This document shows, in pieces, positions 16,713 through 25,189 of a stretch of DNA of 42,848 bases. The notes beneath the pieces are model-generated. The model was given only the letters and a program-made list of their open reading frames with translations, made no database searches and had not been told where the DNA came from. A program made the translations under genes and the position numbers. The stretch covers positions 1 to 42,848 of the forward strand of contig WBOU01000025.1 in the NCBI GenBank assembly GCA_009268125.1. Reading direction: 5' to 3'. Positions within the stretch are counted from its first letter, which is position 1. Every line of letters starts with the position of its first letter. This DNA is from Chloroflexia bacterium SDU3-3. Lineage in GTDB: Bacteria > Chloroflexota > Chloroflexia > Chloroflexales > Roseiflexaceae.

Positions 16713-18689
16713 ATGCGAATTGAATTTCCACGGGCGCACTCCCGTGCTATCCCCTGGCTGCGCGAGGATGTGGCCGCGCTGCTGCTGCGGCTGGTGGTGC
16801 TGATCACGGCGCTGCTGCCGCGCATCATCCAGCTGGGCATGTTTGTAACGGTGGATGAGGCCGACCACTGGATCGAGCGCTCGACCACGTTTCTGGCCGC
16901 GCTGCGCAGCGGCGATCTGGCGGCCACCGCCATCACCTCGCACCCCGGCGTGATCACCATGTGGCTGGGCAGCGCGGGCATCGTGCTGCACGAGCTGGCT
17001 CTGCAGGCCCACCTGGCGCAGGACACCTTCGCGGCGCGGCTGGCGCTGATGCAGCTGCCGGTGGCGCTAGCCAACGCCCTGGGCGTGATGGTGGGCTACG
17101 CGCTGCTGCGTCGGCTGCTACCCGCGCACACCGCCTTCCTGGCCGCGCTGCTGTGGGCCGCCGACCCCTTCCTGATCGCCTACAGCCGCGTGCTGCATGT
17201 GGATGCGCTCACATCCACCTTTGTGACGCTCAGCTTCCTGGCGGCCTGTGTCTACTGGAACCATACCCCGCAGCGGCGCACGCTGGTGCTCTCGGGGGTG
17301 TTCGCGGGCATGGGGCTGCTGTGCAAGTCGCCCGCGCTGGTGCTGTTCCCCGCGGTCGGCCTGCTGGCGCTTTCCGCGCGCACGCCACGCCGCGCCGTGG
17401 GCGCGCTGGCTGTATGGGGGCTGGCCGCCGCCGCCACCGCCGCGCTGCTCTGGCCCGCCCTGCTGGTCGAGCCGATGCGCGTGGTCGAGCTGGTGGCCAG
17501 CGGCGTCACCGACAATGGTGCGGTGCCGCACGCCAATGGCAACTTCTTCCTCGGCCAGGCCACCGATGCGCCAGGGCTGCTGTTCTACCCGGTGGTGCTG
17601 GCCATGCGCACCACGCCGATCACGCTGGTGGGCCTGCTGCTGCTGCCCTGGGCCTGGCGCGATCTGGCCCACCACCGCCGCCGCGACATGGCCGCGCTGG
17701 CGCTGCTGGTGCTGCTGGTGCTGCTGGCGCTCAGCATCTTTGCCAAGAAGCACAACCGCTATCTGGTGCCTGCCTTCCCGGCGGTGGATGTGCTGGCTGC
17801 TGTGGGCCTGGCCGGGGCCTTGGCGCGCATCTCGCTGCGGCGGGTGCGCCAGGCCGCCGCTGCCGCGCTGGTGGCCGCTGCCGCGCTAAACCTAGCCTTC
17901 TGGCACCCCTACAGTATCGCCTCATTCAACCAGCTGCTGGGCGGCGCGCAGGCTGGCGCAGATGATTTTCTGGTGGGCTGGGGCGAGGGCCTGGAGCAGG
18001 TGGCTGCCTGGCTGAATGAGCAGCCCGATAGCCAGGGCGCCTGGGTGGCCACCACGCTCAAGTCGCCGCTGGCCGCCTACCTGCGCCCCGGCATGCACGT
18101 GATGCAGCCCAACCTCGACATGCCCGAGAAGATCCGCTATGTGGTGGTGTATGTGCGCAACGCCCAGGGCGGGCCGCCCGCGCCGCCGTTTGACCGCTAC
18201 TATCAGTACGGCACGCCCGCCCATACAGTCAGCATCCACGGCGTGCCCTACGCGTGGATCTACCAGGTGCAGCCGCAGATCACCACCGCCAGCGGCGCAT
18301 CGTTTGGCGATGCGCTAGCGCTGCGCGGCTTCAGCCTGGATGTGGGGGACGCCGGTGCGGTGGCGCTGAAGCTGGCCTGGCAGACCACGCGGGCAGGCCA
18401 GAGCGACTACGCCGCCTTTGTGCATGTGCTTGGCCCTGATGGCCAGCGCTATGCCCAGCTCGACCCGCAGCTGGCCACCGGCGGGCTGGGCGTTGGCCGC
18501 TTCCTCACCAGCGAGCTGCCCTTCAGCCTGCCCGCCGACGCACCCGCAGGCACCTACCGCGTGCTGCTGGGCACCTACGACCCTGCCACCGGCCAGCGCC
18601 TGGCCCTGGGCGGCGCGCAGGCCGCCGACCCCGCGCTGGATGGCGGCGAGACGCTGCTGCTGACCACCTTCACCAAGAGTGGTGGCTAG
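16713..18689 (+). CDS. GT39-type polytopic membrane glycosyltransferase
   Basis: A 658-residue protein with roughly ten membrane helices in the first 420 residues and a soluble C-terminal domain. ATG 16713 is chosen because AGAGG precedes it and the earlier frame crosses a terminator. The first loop has VDEADHWIERS, the acidic DE motif of the PMT/ArnT (GT39, GT-C fold) enzymes, which move a sugar from a polyprenyl-phosphate donor. The C-terminal part (about 530-655) is a beta-sandwich-like domain (ALRGFSLDVGDAGAVALKLAW) frequent in Chloroflexota membrane glycosyltransferases. Acceptor and sugar are unknown. It is convergent with the carbonic anhydrase, with 3 bp between the stops. Confidence 0.85.
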   Translation: MRIEFPRAHSRAIPWLREDVAALLLRLVVLITALLPRIIQLGMFVTVDEADHWIERSTTFLAALRSGDLAATAITSHPGVITMWLGSAGIVLHELALQAHLAQDTFAARLALMQLPVALANALGVMVGYALLRRLLPAHTAFLAALLWAADPFLIAYSRVLHVDALTSTFVTLSFLAACVYWNHTPQRRTLVLSGVFAGMGLLCKSPALVLFPAVGLLALSARTPRRAVGALAVWGLAAAATAALLWPALLVEPMRVVELVASGVTDNGAVPHANGNFFLGQATDAPGLLFYPVVLAMRTTPITLVGLLLLPWAWRDLAHHRRRDMAALALLVLLVLLALSIFAKKHNRYLVPAFPAVDVLAAVGLAGALARISLRRVRQAAAAALVAAAALNLAFWHPYSIASFNQLLGGAQAGADDFLVGWGEGLEQVAAWLNEQPDSQGAWVATTLKSPLAAYLRPGMHVMQPNLDMPEKIRYVVVYVRNAQGGPPAPPFDRYYQYGTPAHTVSIHGVPYAWIYQVQPQITTASGASFGDALALRGFSLDVGDAGAVALKLAWQTTRAGQSDYAAFVHVLGPDGQRYAQLDPQLATGGLGVGRFLTSELPFSLPADAPAGTYRVLLGTYDPATGQRLALGGAQAADPALDGGETLLLTTFTKSGG

Positions 18690-18692
18690 GGG

Positions 18693-19370
18693 CTAGCCCC
18701 GCTCGCAGACCCGGCGGACGGCGCGCCCATACTGGGCATCTAGCGCTCCCCGGCTGGCGACGCGCATATCCAGGTCGTGCAGGATGCCGTCCTTCAGGCC
18801 GTAGATCCAGGCGTGGATGGTCAGATCTTGGCCGCGCTCCCAGGCCCGCTGTACGATCGTGGTCTGGCAGATGTTGGTGGCCTGCTCGATCGCGTTTAGC
18901 TCGCACAGCAGGTCGAGCTGCTGCTCGGGGCTGGCGCAGCGCTCGATCGCGGCGTGGTGCTTGTGGTGCACATCCTGCACGTGGCGTAGCCAGTTGTCGA
19001 TCAGGCCGAAGCTGAGGTTTTGCAGCGCCGCCTGCACGCCGCCGCAGCCGTAGTGCCCGCATACGATGATGTGCCGCACCTTCAGCACCTCCACCGCGTA
19101 GTGCAGCACCGAGAGGCAGTTGAGATCGCTGTGCACCACCACGTTGGCCACGTTGCGGTGCACAAACATCTCGCCCGGCAGCAGGTTGACCAGCTGGGTG
19201 GATGGCACACGGCTGTCGGCGCAGCCAATCCACAGGTACTCGGGGGCCTGCTGCTTGGCTAGCCGCTCGAAAAAAGACGGGTCGGCCTCGGTCATCGAAT
19301 TGGCCCAGGCGCGGTTGTTCTCGAAGAGCTGCTCGATGTTGATCGGGTGCTCGGATGGGTAATTTTCCAC
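18693..19370 (-). CDS. can: Beta-class carbonic anhydrase
   Basis: The 225-residue product interconverts CO2 and bicarbonate in the cytoplasm. Zinc ligands are Cys50, His106 and Cys109 (GCADSR and CGHYGCGG), with the Asp52-Arg54 catalytic dyad. Length and motifs match the E. coli Can type. AAAGGAG precedes the ATG. In an autotrophic or mixotrophic phototroph it would supply bicarbonate for carboxylases, but no carbon-fixation gene is nearby. It is transcribed divergently from the TetR gene. Confidence 0.95.
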   Translation of the reverse strand: MENYPSEHPINIEQLFENNRAWANSMTEADPSFFERLAKQQAPEYLWIGCADSRVPSTQLVNLLPGEMFVHRNVANVVVHSDLNCLSVLHYAVEVLKVRHIIVCGHYGCGGVQAALQNLSFGLIDNWLRHVQDVHHKHHAAIERCASPEQQLDLLCELNAIEQATNICQTTIVQRAWERGQDLTIHAWIYGLKDGILHDLDMRVASRGALDAQYGRAVRRVCERG

Positions 19371-19439
19371 AGTCGCTCCTTTCTTTCTTCTCCACCCCTA
19401 TTGTACGCATGTGTGGGCAGTTTGTGTTTTTTGCATGGC

Positions 19440-19490
19440 TTGACTCTTGAGTGCTCTTTTGATATGATAGATGAGTGATTAGTCAGTCAT
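19440..19490 (+). promoter_or_regulatory. Promoter and operator of the TetR/SDR regulator gene
   Basis: TTGACT (19440-19445), 17 bp, TATGAT (19463-19468) is a good promoter. ATGAGTG-N6-CAGTCAT (19471-19490), a near-perfect inverted repeat, covers the expected start of transcription. The same element stands before the SDR gene. Confidence 0.8.
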
Positions 19491-19502
19491 TATGGGGTGG
19501 AC

Positions 19503-20081
19503 ATGGCACGTCCGAAGAGCGAAGATAAACGTAAGGCGATCCTGGATGCAGCCGCCATGGTGTTTGCCGAGCGCGGGGTGTGGTCAACCCCCACGTCGGC
19601 CATCTCCAGAGCTGCTGGCGTTGCGGATGGCACGCTGTTCACCTATTTCGCCACAAAAGAGGTGTTGGTAAATGCGCTCTATCGTGCGATCAAAGAAGAT
19701 CTGGCCAAGGTGATGATGGACACGTGCCCTATGTCTGCCAGCTTCCAGGCGATCTTTTTCCATGTCTGGGAAAGCTATGTGCAGTGGGGAATTGCGAATC
19801 CGGCGCGCTACAAGGTGCTGGTCCAGCTCCAGGTCTCCAACCAGATCTCGACGGAGAGCAGGCTGATCGGGGCCGCCCCATTTGTCCAAATTGAGCAATT
19901 TGCCAACCTGAGCCGAGAGCGTGATGGGATGCGGCAGTACCCGGTTGCGTTTGTGGGTGCGCTGTTCAGCAGTATCGCTGATACAACGATAGCCGCGATG
20001 GTGCGCGACCCTGGGGGGGATGTGGACTACTGTCGTCTCGGGTTCGATGCGTTCTGGCGCGGCGTGATGGTGGCGGAGTAG
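19503..20081 (+). CDS. TetR-family transcriptional regulator
   Basis: A 192-residue repressor with N-terminal helix-turn-helix: RKAILDAAAMVFAERGVWSTPTSAISRAAGVADGTLFTYFATKEVLV. ATG 19503 fits better than GTG 19497, since GGGTGG precedes it. The C-terminal half is a generic effector domain. The same palindromic operator lies in front of this gene and of the SDR gene 57 bp downstream, so it most likely represses both and is relieved by a small molecule handled by the reductase. Length and layout are complete. Confidence 0.92.
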   Translation: MARPKSEDKRKAILDAAAMVFAERGVWSTPTSAISRAAGVADGTLFTYFATKEVLVNALYRAIKEDLAKVMMDTCPMSASFQAIFFHVWESYVQWGIANPARYKVLVQLQVSNQISTESRLIGAAPFVQIEQFANLSRERDGMRQYPVAFVGALFSSIADTTIAAMVRDPGGDVDYCRLGFDAFWRGVMVAE

Positions 20082-20093
20082 TTTTTTTTGAAG

Positions 20094-20118
20094 TATAAAT
20101 GAGTGATTAGACACTCAT
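20094..20118 (+). promoter_or_regulatory. SDR promoter region with TetR operator
   Basis: A TATAAA box (20094-20099) is followed by ATGAGTG-N6-CACTCAT (20099-20118), a perfect 7-bp inverted repeat with the same ATTAG centre as the operator at 19471-19490. The -35 is weak. Confidence 0.75.
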
Positions 20119-20138
20119 TTAAGAAGAAGGAGCAAGCG

Positions 20139-21065
20139 ATGAAGACCATGGATATCCCTAACCAGCGCGGCATACTGGCGGTAGTGACGGGCGCAAACAG
20201 CGGCATTGGGCTGGGCATCACGCGGCGGCTGGCGGCGGCGGGGGCCGAGGTCATCCTGGCCGTGCGCAACCAGCAGAAGGGCGAGCAGGCCATCCGCCAG
20301 CTTCAGAGCGAGCTTCCCACCGCCAAGCTGGGGCTAGAGCTGATCGACCTGGCTAGCCTCGACTCGGTGCGGGCCTTTTCTGCCCGCCTGAACGCCGCCG
20401 GACGGCCCATCCACATGCTGATCAACAACGCGGGGATCATGGCCCCGCCTACGCGCCACACCACCGCCGATGGCTTCGAGCTACAGTTCGGCGCCAACTA
20501 CCTCGGCCACTTTGCCATGACCGCAGGGTTGCTGCCCCTGCTGCGGGCGGGCACGGCGCGCGTGGTGACACTCAGCAGCCTGGTGAACCGCATCGGCCAT
20601 ATCAACTTCGACGACCTCCAGTGGGAGAAGCGCTACTCGCCGGGGCGAGCCTACGGCCAGTCGAAGCTGGCCGATCTGCTCTTCGCTATCGAGCTGAACC
20701 GCCGCAGCCAGGCCCACAGCTGGGGTATCCGCAGTAATGCCGCCCACCCCGGCGCGACGCACACCAACCTGCAGACCACTGGCCCTACGCTGGGCACCGC
20801 GCGCACCACCGCCAGCCCATTTATGCGCCTCACCACCATAATTCCGGGCTTCTGGCAGGAGGTAGAGCAGGGCTGCCTGCCTGCGCTGTTCGCGGCCACC
20901 AGCCCCGCTGCGGTGGGCGGCGGCTACTACGGCCCCGATGGCTTTGCCGAGCTGAGCGGCATGCCCAAGCCAGCCCGCATCCCCCGCGAGGCGCTGGATG
21001 CCCAGGTGGCCAGGCGGCTCTGGCAGGTCTCCGAGCAGCTGACCGGCAGCCAGTTTGCTGCCTAG
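20139..21065 (+). CDS. Short-chain dehydrogenase/reductase, retinol-dehydrogenase-like
   Basis: A 308-residue NAD(P)-dependent oxidoreductase. ATG 20139 is preceded by GAAGGAG; a GTG at 20103 lies inside the operator and is unlikely. The Rossmann fold has TGANSGIG (about 16-23), the NNAG motif, the catalytic Ser in TLSS and Tyr-x-x-x-Lys in YGQSK. A basic residue after beta-2 (VRNQQKG) suggests NADP preference. The sequence resembles the WWOX/retinol dehydrogenase branch, but substrate is unknown. Its place behind a TetR gene with a shared operator points to an inducible detoxification or xenobiotic role. Confidence 0.9.
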   Translation: MKTMDIPNQRGILAVVTGANSGIGLGITRRLAAAGAEVILAVRNQQKGEQAIRQLQSELPTAKLGLELIDLASLDSVRAFSARLNAAGRPIHMLINNAGIMAPPTRHTTADGFELQFGANYLGHFAMTAGLLPLLRAGTARVVTLSSLVNRIGHINFDDLQWEKRYSPGRAYGQSKLADLLFAIELNRRSQAHSWGIRSNAAHPGATHTNLQTTGPTLGTARTTASPFMRLTTIIPGFWQEVEQGCLPALFAATSPAAVGGGYYGPDGFAELSGMPKPARIPREALDAQVARRLWQVSEQLTGSQFAA

Positions 21066-21074
21066 GGGAGCTGC

Positions 21075-21104
21075 AAAAAAGCCTGGGGCATTGCGGCCCC
21101 AGGC
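21075..21104 (-). terminator. Terminator for the VWA-1 gene (also SDR side)
   Basis: Nine-bp GC arms (21081-21089 and 21096-21104). On the minus strand the stem is followed by TTTTTT (21075-21080), 22 bp past the VWA-1 stop. Confidence 0.85.
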
Positions 21105-21126
21105 TTGAAGAGTCTCTCATGCTCGA

Positions 21127-22623
21127 TCAGTAGTATGGGCACGGGCTGCCGCCGAGCTGTAAATAGAGCGGCTGCGCTGTGGTGCTGCCGCTGATGGTGA
21201 GCGGCACGCGCTCGGCCCCGCTGGCCTCGGGGGCCAGCCCCACCGACTGATACACACGCGAGATGCCATCCTCGGACTTGTAGCCCACGCTTGCCCTAAC
21301 TAAGTAATCACCATCGGGGATGTTACTGAAGCTGTAGCGCAGCTGGCCCGTCTGCGGGTCGGCAGTGATAGCGGATTCTCCCATATAGGTATTGTCGCTG
21401 GCGCGGAAGAGGTGAACCTTGTTCCATCGCGCTGGATCGAGAGCAGGTGTATGTGCGGCGTCGATGCTGCTAACCCATTCGCTCGACACATGCTCGATGC
21501 ATACGTCAGAAGGCGCTCGACGGTCGCTCATGATTGTGCTGATAATTTGTGGCGTATTGTAGAAGTATGTGTTGGAGAACGTGCTGGCAATATTTTCCAT
21601 CCCAAGTTCTTGGTAGGTGAGCAGCGGGATGGTATATATCTGGACACTAGGGATGGCGACCTTGATGTTATTAGCCTCGATGAGGCTGGCGGTGATTGGG
21701 CGATACTGCTGATGCTCGTTGCTATAGCCAATCTGGCATTCGGTGTTGTCCAGTGCGGCCTGCCGTGTGAGATCGGGGCACACATCGCGGGCATAGTTGG
21801 TCGTGCCATCCAAGAATACGTTGGCCGGACCATCGGCGATGAACATAACCACAGGTCGATAGGTTTCGCCGTTGGGCGCGGTGGTGGGGGCCACCTGCAG
21901 CACCTGCAGCGCTTTGCTGATGGCCTGCGCGTGGGCCGAGCCGCCCTGGGTGCGGTAGGGGTCGTTGGCGTACATGCCCGCCTGAAGCACGATACTGCGC
22001 AGCGTGGCGGCGTCGCTGGTCCAGCCGCTGGCGGGCAGCACCTGGGTGTTGCCGCTGTAGCCGCGGCCCGAGCTGAAGGCGATGATCCGCATGCTATCGT
22101 TGGGGTGCAGTTGGTCGATCAGCTCGTTCACCAGCTGCTTGGCCTTGTAGATGCGGCGCTCAGTCGGCTCGTGCCAGGCCGCGTTGGCCCCGCCTGTGCA
22201 CTGGGTGCTGTAGGGCAGCGCGCTGGGCGAGAGCGACTCGCAGCGTACATTTGCGCCGGACAGCGTGCCTTCGCCGTCGGGCGTGTAGCTCATCGAGCCG
22301 CTGACATCCAGCACCACCAGAAACTGGTATGGCGTCTCGGGCGTGGTGACGATCTCGTGGTAGGCAGGCCGCAGCGCCACCGCGCCGCTGAGCGTGCGGG
22401 GTGGTACGGGGGTGGCTGGCTCGCCAATGTCGGGCGTGATGGTTGGGATGGCGGTTGGGTCGACACTTTCGGGCGGCGGAAGAAAGATCTCGGGCGTGGG
22501 TGTGGGGTCGGTCGGCTCCTGGGCGAAGGCGGAGGGCACCGCGCCGCCATTCCCCAGCCCAACGAGGGCCAGGGTGCTGATCAGCGCAGCTACCCCAAGG
22601 ATGCCGGAACTTCTTCTTTTCAT
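21127..22623 (-). CDS. Secreted VWA-domain protein 1 (with C-terminal beta domain)
   Basis: A 498-residue exported protein. It has a signal peptide (1-35, ending AFA), a Thr/Pro-rich spacer (37-76), a VWA domain (about 98-370) and a C-terminal beta-sandwich-like domain (about 375-490) ending in GGSPCPYY. The metal site is complete at Asp106-x-Ser-x-Ser (DVSGS), with ADGPAN later. The features shared by all four paralogues are: DGEGTLSG and a Cys just after the metal motif, (S/T)ERRIYxAKQ, IIAFSSGRGYSGN, ADGPANxFLDG, ARDxCPxL and CQIGYS...RPIT. VWA domains mediate metal-dependent protein binding. No ribosome-binding site is obvious. It is the last gene of the array and has a terminator. Confidence 0.88.
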   Translation of the reverse strand: MKRRSSGILGVAALISTLALVGLGNGGAVPSAFAQEPTDPTPTPEIFLPPPESVDPTAIPTITPDIGEPATPVPPRTLSGAVALRPAYHEIVTTPETPYQFLVVLDVSGSMSYTPDGEGTLSGANVRCESLSPSALPYSTQCTGGANAAWHEPTERRIYKAKQLVNELIDQLHPNDSMRIIAFSSGRGYSGNTQVLPASGWTSDAATLRSIVLQAGMYANDPYRTQGGSAHAQAISKALQVLQVAPTTAPNGETYRPVVMFIADGPANVFLDGTTNYARDVCPDLTRQAALDNTECQIGYSNEHQQYRPITASLIEANNIKVAIPSVQIYTIPLLTYQELGMENIASTFSNTYFYNTPQIISTIMSDRRAPSDVCIEHVSSEWVSSIDAAHTPALDPARWNKVHLFRASDNTYMGESAITADPQTGQLRYSFSNIPDGDYLVRASVGYKSEDGISRVYQSVGLAPEASGAERVPLTISGSTTAQPLYLQLGGSPCPYY

Positions 22624-22830
22624 GTTTTTACCGTGTTCTAATACATTCCCAACGGAGAAGGGAGCGTAGTTTGGCGGACGATAGGCTGTGTGGGAATAGT
22701 CTCATTATAGCGTCATAGCACCGCAGGCGCAAACAGCAGTTCTATGTGCCAAGATTTCTAGGCATTAAGGCAACAACAAGGCAACGAATACCACGAGCAT
22801 TTGAATATCTGTTTGTTGTGTGGGGCGACA

Positions 22831-22853
22831 TAGGGGGCAATGCCTGCCCCCTA
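22831..22853. repeat. Stem-loop downstream of VWA-2
   Basis: TAGGGGGCA (22831-22839) and TGCCCCCTA (22845-22853) are perfect arms with a 5-nt loop, 17 bp past the VWA-2 stop on the minus strand. It could act as a terminator, although no T-run follows. Confidence 0.5.
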
Positions 22854-22869
22854 CGTGGTTCCGAAGCCC

Positions 22870-23811
22870 CTATGGGTAGCTGGCTGCGATCTGGGCCAGC
22901 ATATCGGGCGAGGTGTAGCGGTAGGCCATGGCGGGCGTGGAGGCCACATCCACCATTCCCATGTCTTCGGTCTTGTTGGTCATCGTCACCGTGTACAGAT
23001 CGACCGCGTAGGTCTGTTTCAGCTGGGCGGCGGCGCTGATCAGCTGGGTGATTGGGCGGTCCATCTTGTATGTTTCCGAGTACCCGATCTGGCAGGTGGC
23101 GGTATTCTGCGCTTGGCTCGCGGTAAGGCTGGGGCAGATATCTCTGGCTGTGTTTGCCGTCCCATTGGCGAAGATATTGGCGGGGCCGTCGGCCACCAGC
23201 ATCACCACGGTGCGGTAGGTGGCCCCTTCGGGTGTGGTGGTGGGCGCTACGGCCAGCGCATCCTGTGCCTTGCTGATGCCAAAGGTGTTGGCCGAGCCGC
23301 CGTTGGTGATATAGGGGTTGGCGTTATAGCTGCCGACGGTGAGTAGGCTAGCCTTGAGCGCGTCGTGGTCGGATTCCCAGCCGCTGGCAGGAGCGATAGT
23401 GGTGTTGCCGCTGTAGCCGCGCCCCGAGCTGAAGGCGATGATCTCCATTCGATCTTCTGGCCGCATCACATCGATCAGATTGCTGACCATCTGCTTCGCG
23501 AGGTAGATGCGGCGCTCGTTCTCCACACGCCAGAACGAGTTGGGTCCAGAACAACCGTCTTTATACCTTAGATCTCTTGGTGCATCCCACTCGCATTGGT
23601 AATCAATGTTAGAGACTGTGCCTTCGCCATCAACATTCCAGCTCATCGAGCCGCTGACATCAAGGATGATCAGGTACTGTTTGGGCTGGCTGTCGGGCGG
23701 CGCGTCGGTGGAGGTGCGGGCGGTGGCGCTGGTGTCGAGCGCGCCGAGGCCGAGGGTGGTGCAGATGCCGCAGGCGATGAGCGCGGTGCGCAGGGCGGAT
23801 GTGGGGCGCAT
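22870..23811 (-). CDS. Secreted VWA-domain protein 2 (short form)
   Basis: A 313-residue exported protein: signal peptide (about 1-32, ATA-R), short spacer, and VWA domain to the end. The metal motif is DVSGS (Asp51) followed by MSWNVDGEGTV. The same landmarks as in VWA-1 follow (NERRIYLAKQM, IIAFSSGRGYSGN, VADGPANIFANG, ARDICPSL, CQIGYS, RPIT). It stops at AQIAASYP, where VWA-1 and VWA-4 continue into a beta domain, so it is either a natural short form or has lost its C-terminus. A perfect AGGAGG lies before the ATG. Confidence 0.88.
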   Translation of the reverse strand: MRPTSALRTALIACGICTTLGLGALDTSATARTSTDAPPDSQPKQYLIILDVSGSMSWNVDGEGTVSNIDYQCEWDAPRDLRYKDGCSGPNSFWRVENERRIYLAKQMVSNLIDVMRPEDRMEIIAFSSGRGYSGNTTIAPASGWESDHDALKASLLTVGSYNANPYITNGGSANTFGISKAQDALAVAPTTTPEGATYRTVVMLVADGPANIFANGTANTARDICPSLTASQAQNTATCQIGYSETYKMDRPITQLISAAAQLKQTYAVDLYTVTMTNKTEDMGMVDVASTPAMAYRYTSPDMLAQIAASYP

Positions 23812-23985
23812 AGAATCCTCCTGTTTGCTAGAGAAGTGGGTGAGGGGGTTGTTCCCTTGCCGATAGTATACCGTTAGGAGATTGAATGCACTGATAGTGA
23901 GAAAAGATGAAGCTGATAGTTAGGTCAATGCTACTCCTCGCGAGATGATACTACGCTTATATCTTTATGGATAAGTGGATAAGGA

Positions 23986-24010
23986 GATGCGGTCGAAGAT
24001 CGACCGCATC
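23986..24010. terminator. Stem-loop downstream of VWA-3
   Basis: GATGCGGTCG (23986-23995) and CGACCGCATC (24001-24010) are perfect 10-bp arms, 54 bp past the VWA-3 stop. It is terminator-like without a T-run. Confidence 0.5.
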
Positions 24011-24063
24011 ATCTGCTACCCGCAGGCCACGAGACGCAGATCTCATAGGTGCCAGAAGGTAAA

Positions 24064-25035
24064 TTAGCGAGATCGGTCTGCCGTAGCGCTGCTACCTGGC
24101 TGTATGCCGTACGAGGTCTGAAGTCTGATCTGCTCGATGGTATATGTCGGCTGCTCGGATGTGTAGACCATGGATGGCGATGATGCCACGCGCACCAAAC
24201 TTTCGGTGTTGTGATCGCTTGCGTCGATGGCGAAGATCTGGATGTTAGGATGGCTCTGCTGGAACGCCTGCGCCGCCTGGATCATGGCGGTGATTGGCCT
24301 TGGTGTGCCATCCTCGGTCACGCCAAGGTGGCAGTAGCTGGTGGTTTCGGCCTGGCCTGGGGTGAGGTAGGGGCAGCTATCCTCGGCGGTGTTGGGCGTG
24401 CCGTCGAGGAATATGCTGGCCGGGCCATCGGCGATGATAATCACCACGGTGCGCGCGTTGACCTCGGCGGGCGCGGCGTCGGCCACGGCGGCGAGCGCGG
24501 CGATGCCCTGGGCGTTGGCCGAGCTGCCCTGGGTGCGGTAGGGGTTGCCGCCCACCTTGCCCGCGTGCAGCACGGCGTCCCGGAGCGTGGCGGTGTCGCT
24601 GCTCCACCCGTTGGCGGGCAGCACGGCCACGTTGCCGCTGTAGCCGATGTCGCCCGAGAAGGCCACGATGCGCATGCTGTCCTCTGGCGCTTTCAGTTCG
24701 ATGAGGGTATTGAGCATCTGCTTGGCGGTGTAGATGCGCCGCTCGGTCGGCTCGCGCCAGGCGCTGGACACGCCGCCGCTGCATGTGTCCACCAGCGGCA
24801 GATTGGTGAAGTGACCCTCCTGCTCGCAGCGCACATCGACGCCGTCCAGCGTGCCATCGCCGTGGATGTTGTAGCTCATCGAGCCGCTGACGTCGAGCGC
24901 GATCAGGTAGTTGATCGGCACGTGTGTGACGATAGGGGGCGCGGCAGCGCGGCTGTGGGCGGTTGCGCTGCCGCCAAACCCAACGATCGTGGCGGTGCAG
25001 ATGCTAGCTACGGCGGGAAGATGATGACGGATCAT
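24064..25035 (-). CDS. Secreted VWA-domain protein 3 (short form)
   Basis: A 323-residue exported protein with signal peptide (about 1-27), metal motif DVSGS (Asp48), then MSYNIHGDGTLDG. Landmarks are the same as in its neighbours, with local differences: IVAFSGDIGYSGN for FSSGRGYSGN, and AEDSCPYL for ARDxCPxL. It ends shortly after the VWA domain with a Ser/Thr-rich tail (GSSATADRSR) and lacks the beta domain. AGGAG precedes the ATG. Each gene in this set appears to have its own ribosome-binding site and leader of roughly 150-250 bp. Confidence 0.87.
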   Translation of the reverse strand: MIRHHLPAVASICTATIVGFGGSATAHSRAAAPPIVTHVPINYLIALDVSGSMSYNIHGDGTLDGVDVRCEQEGHFTNLPLVDTCSGGVSSAWREPTERRIYTAKQMLNTLIELKAPEDSMRIVAFSGDIGYSGNVAVLPANGWSSDTATLRDAVLHAGKVGGNPYRTQGSSANAQGIAALAAVADAAPAEVNARTVVIIIADGPASIFLDGTPNTAEDSCPYLTPGQAETTSYCHLGVTEDGTPRPITAMIQAAQAFQQSHPNIQIFAIDASDHNTESLVRVASSPSMVYTSEQPTYTIEQIRLQTSYGIQPGSSATADRSR

Positions 25036-25189
25036 AGGAGTGCTCCTTTTGCGTTATGTTTGGCACAGTCAGCACTATAGAAAGCTCTTCCTGCCTCGTA
25101 CACCCATCTTCCTGCCGTTCGCTGTATGCTTTCTGGTGGCTCTATTTCACTTGGAGAAGCGTATCAGCGATTGTTTACGCTCATCCCGA

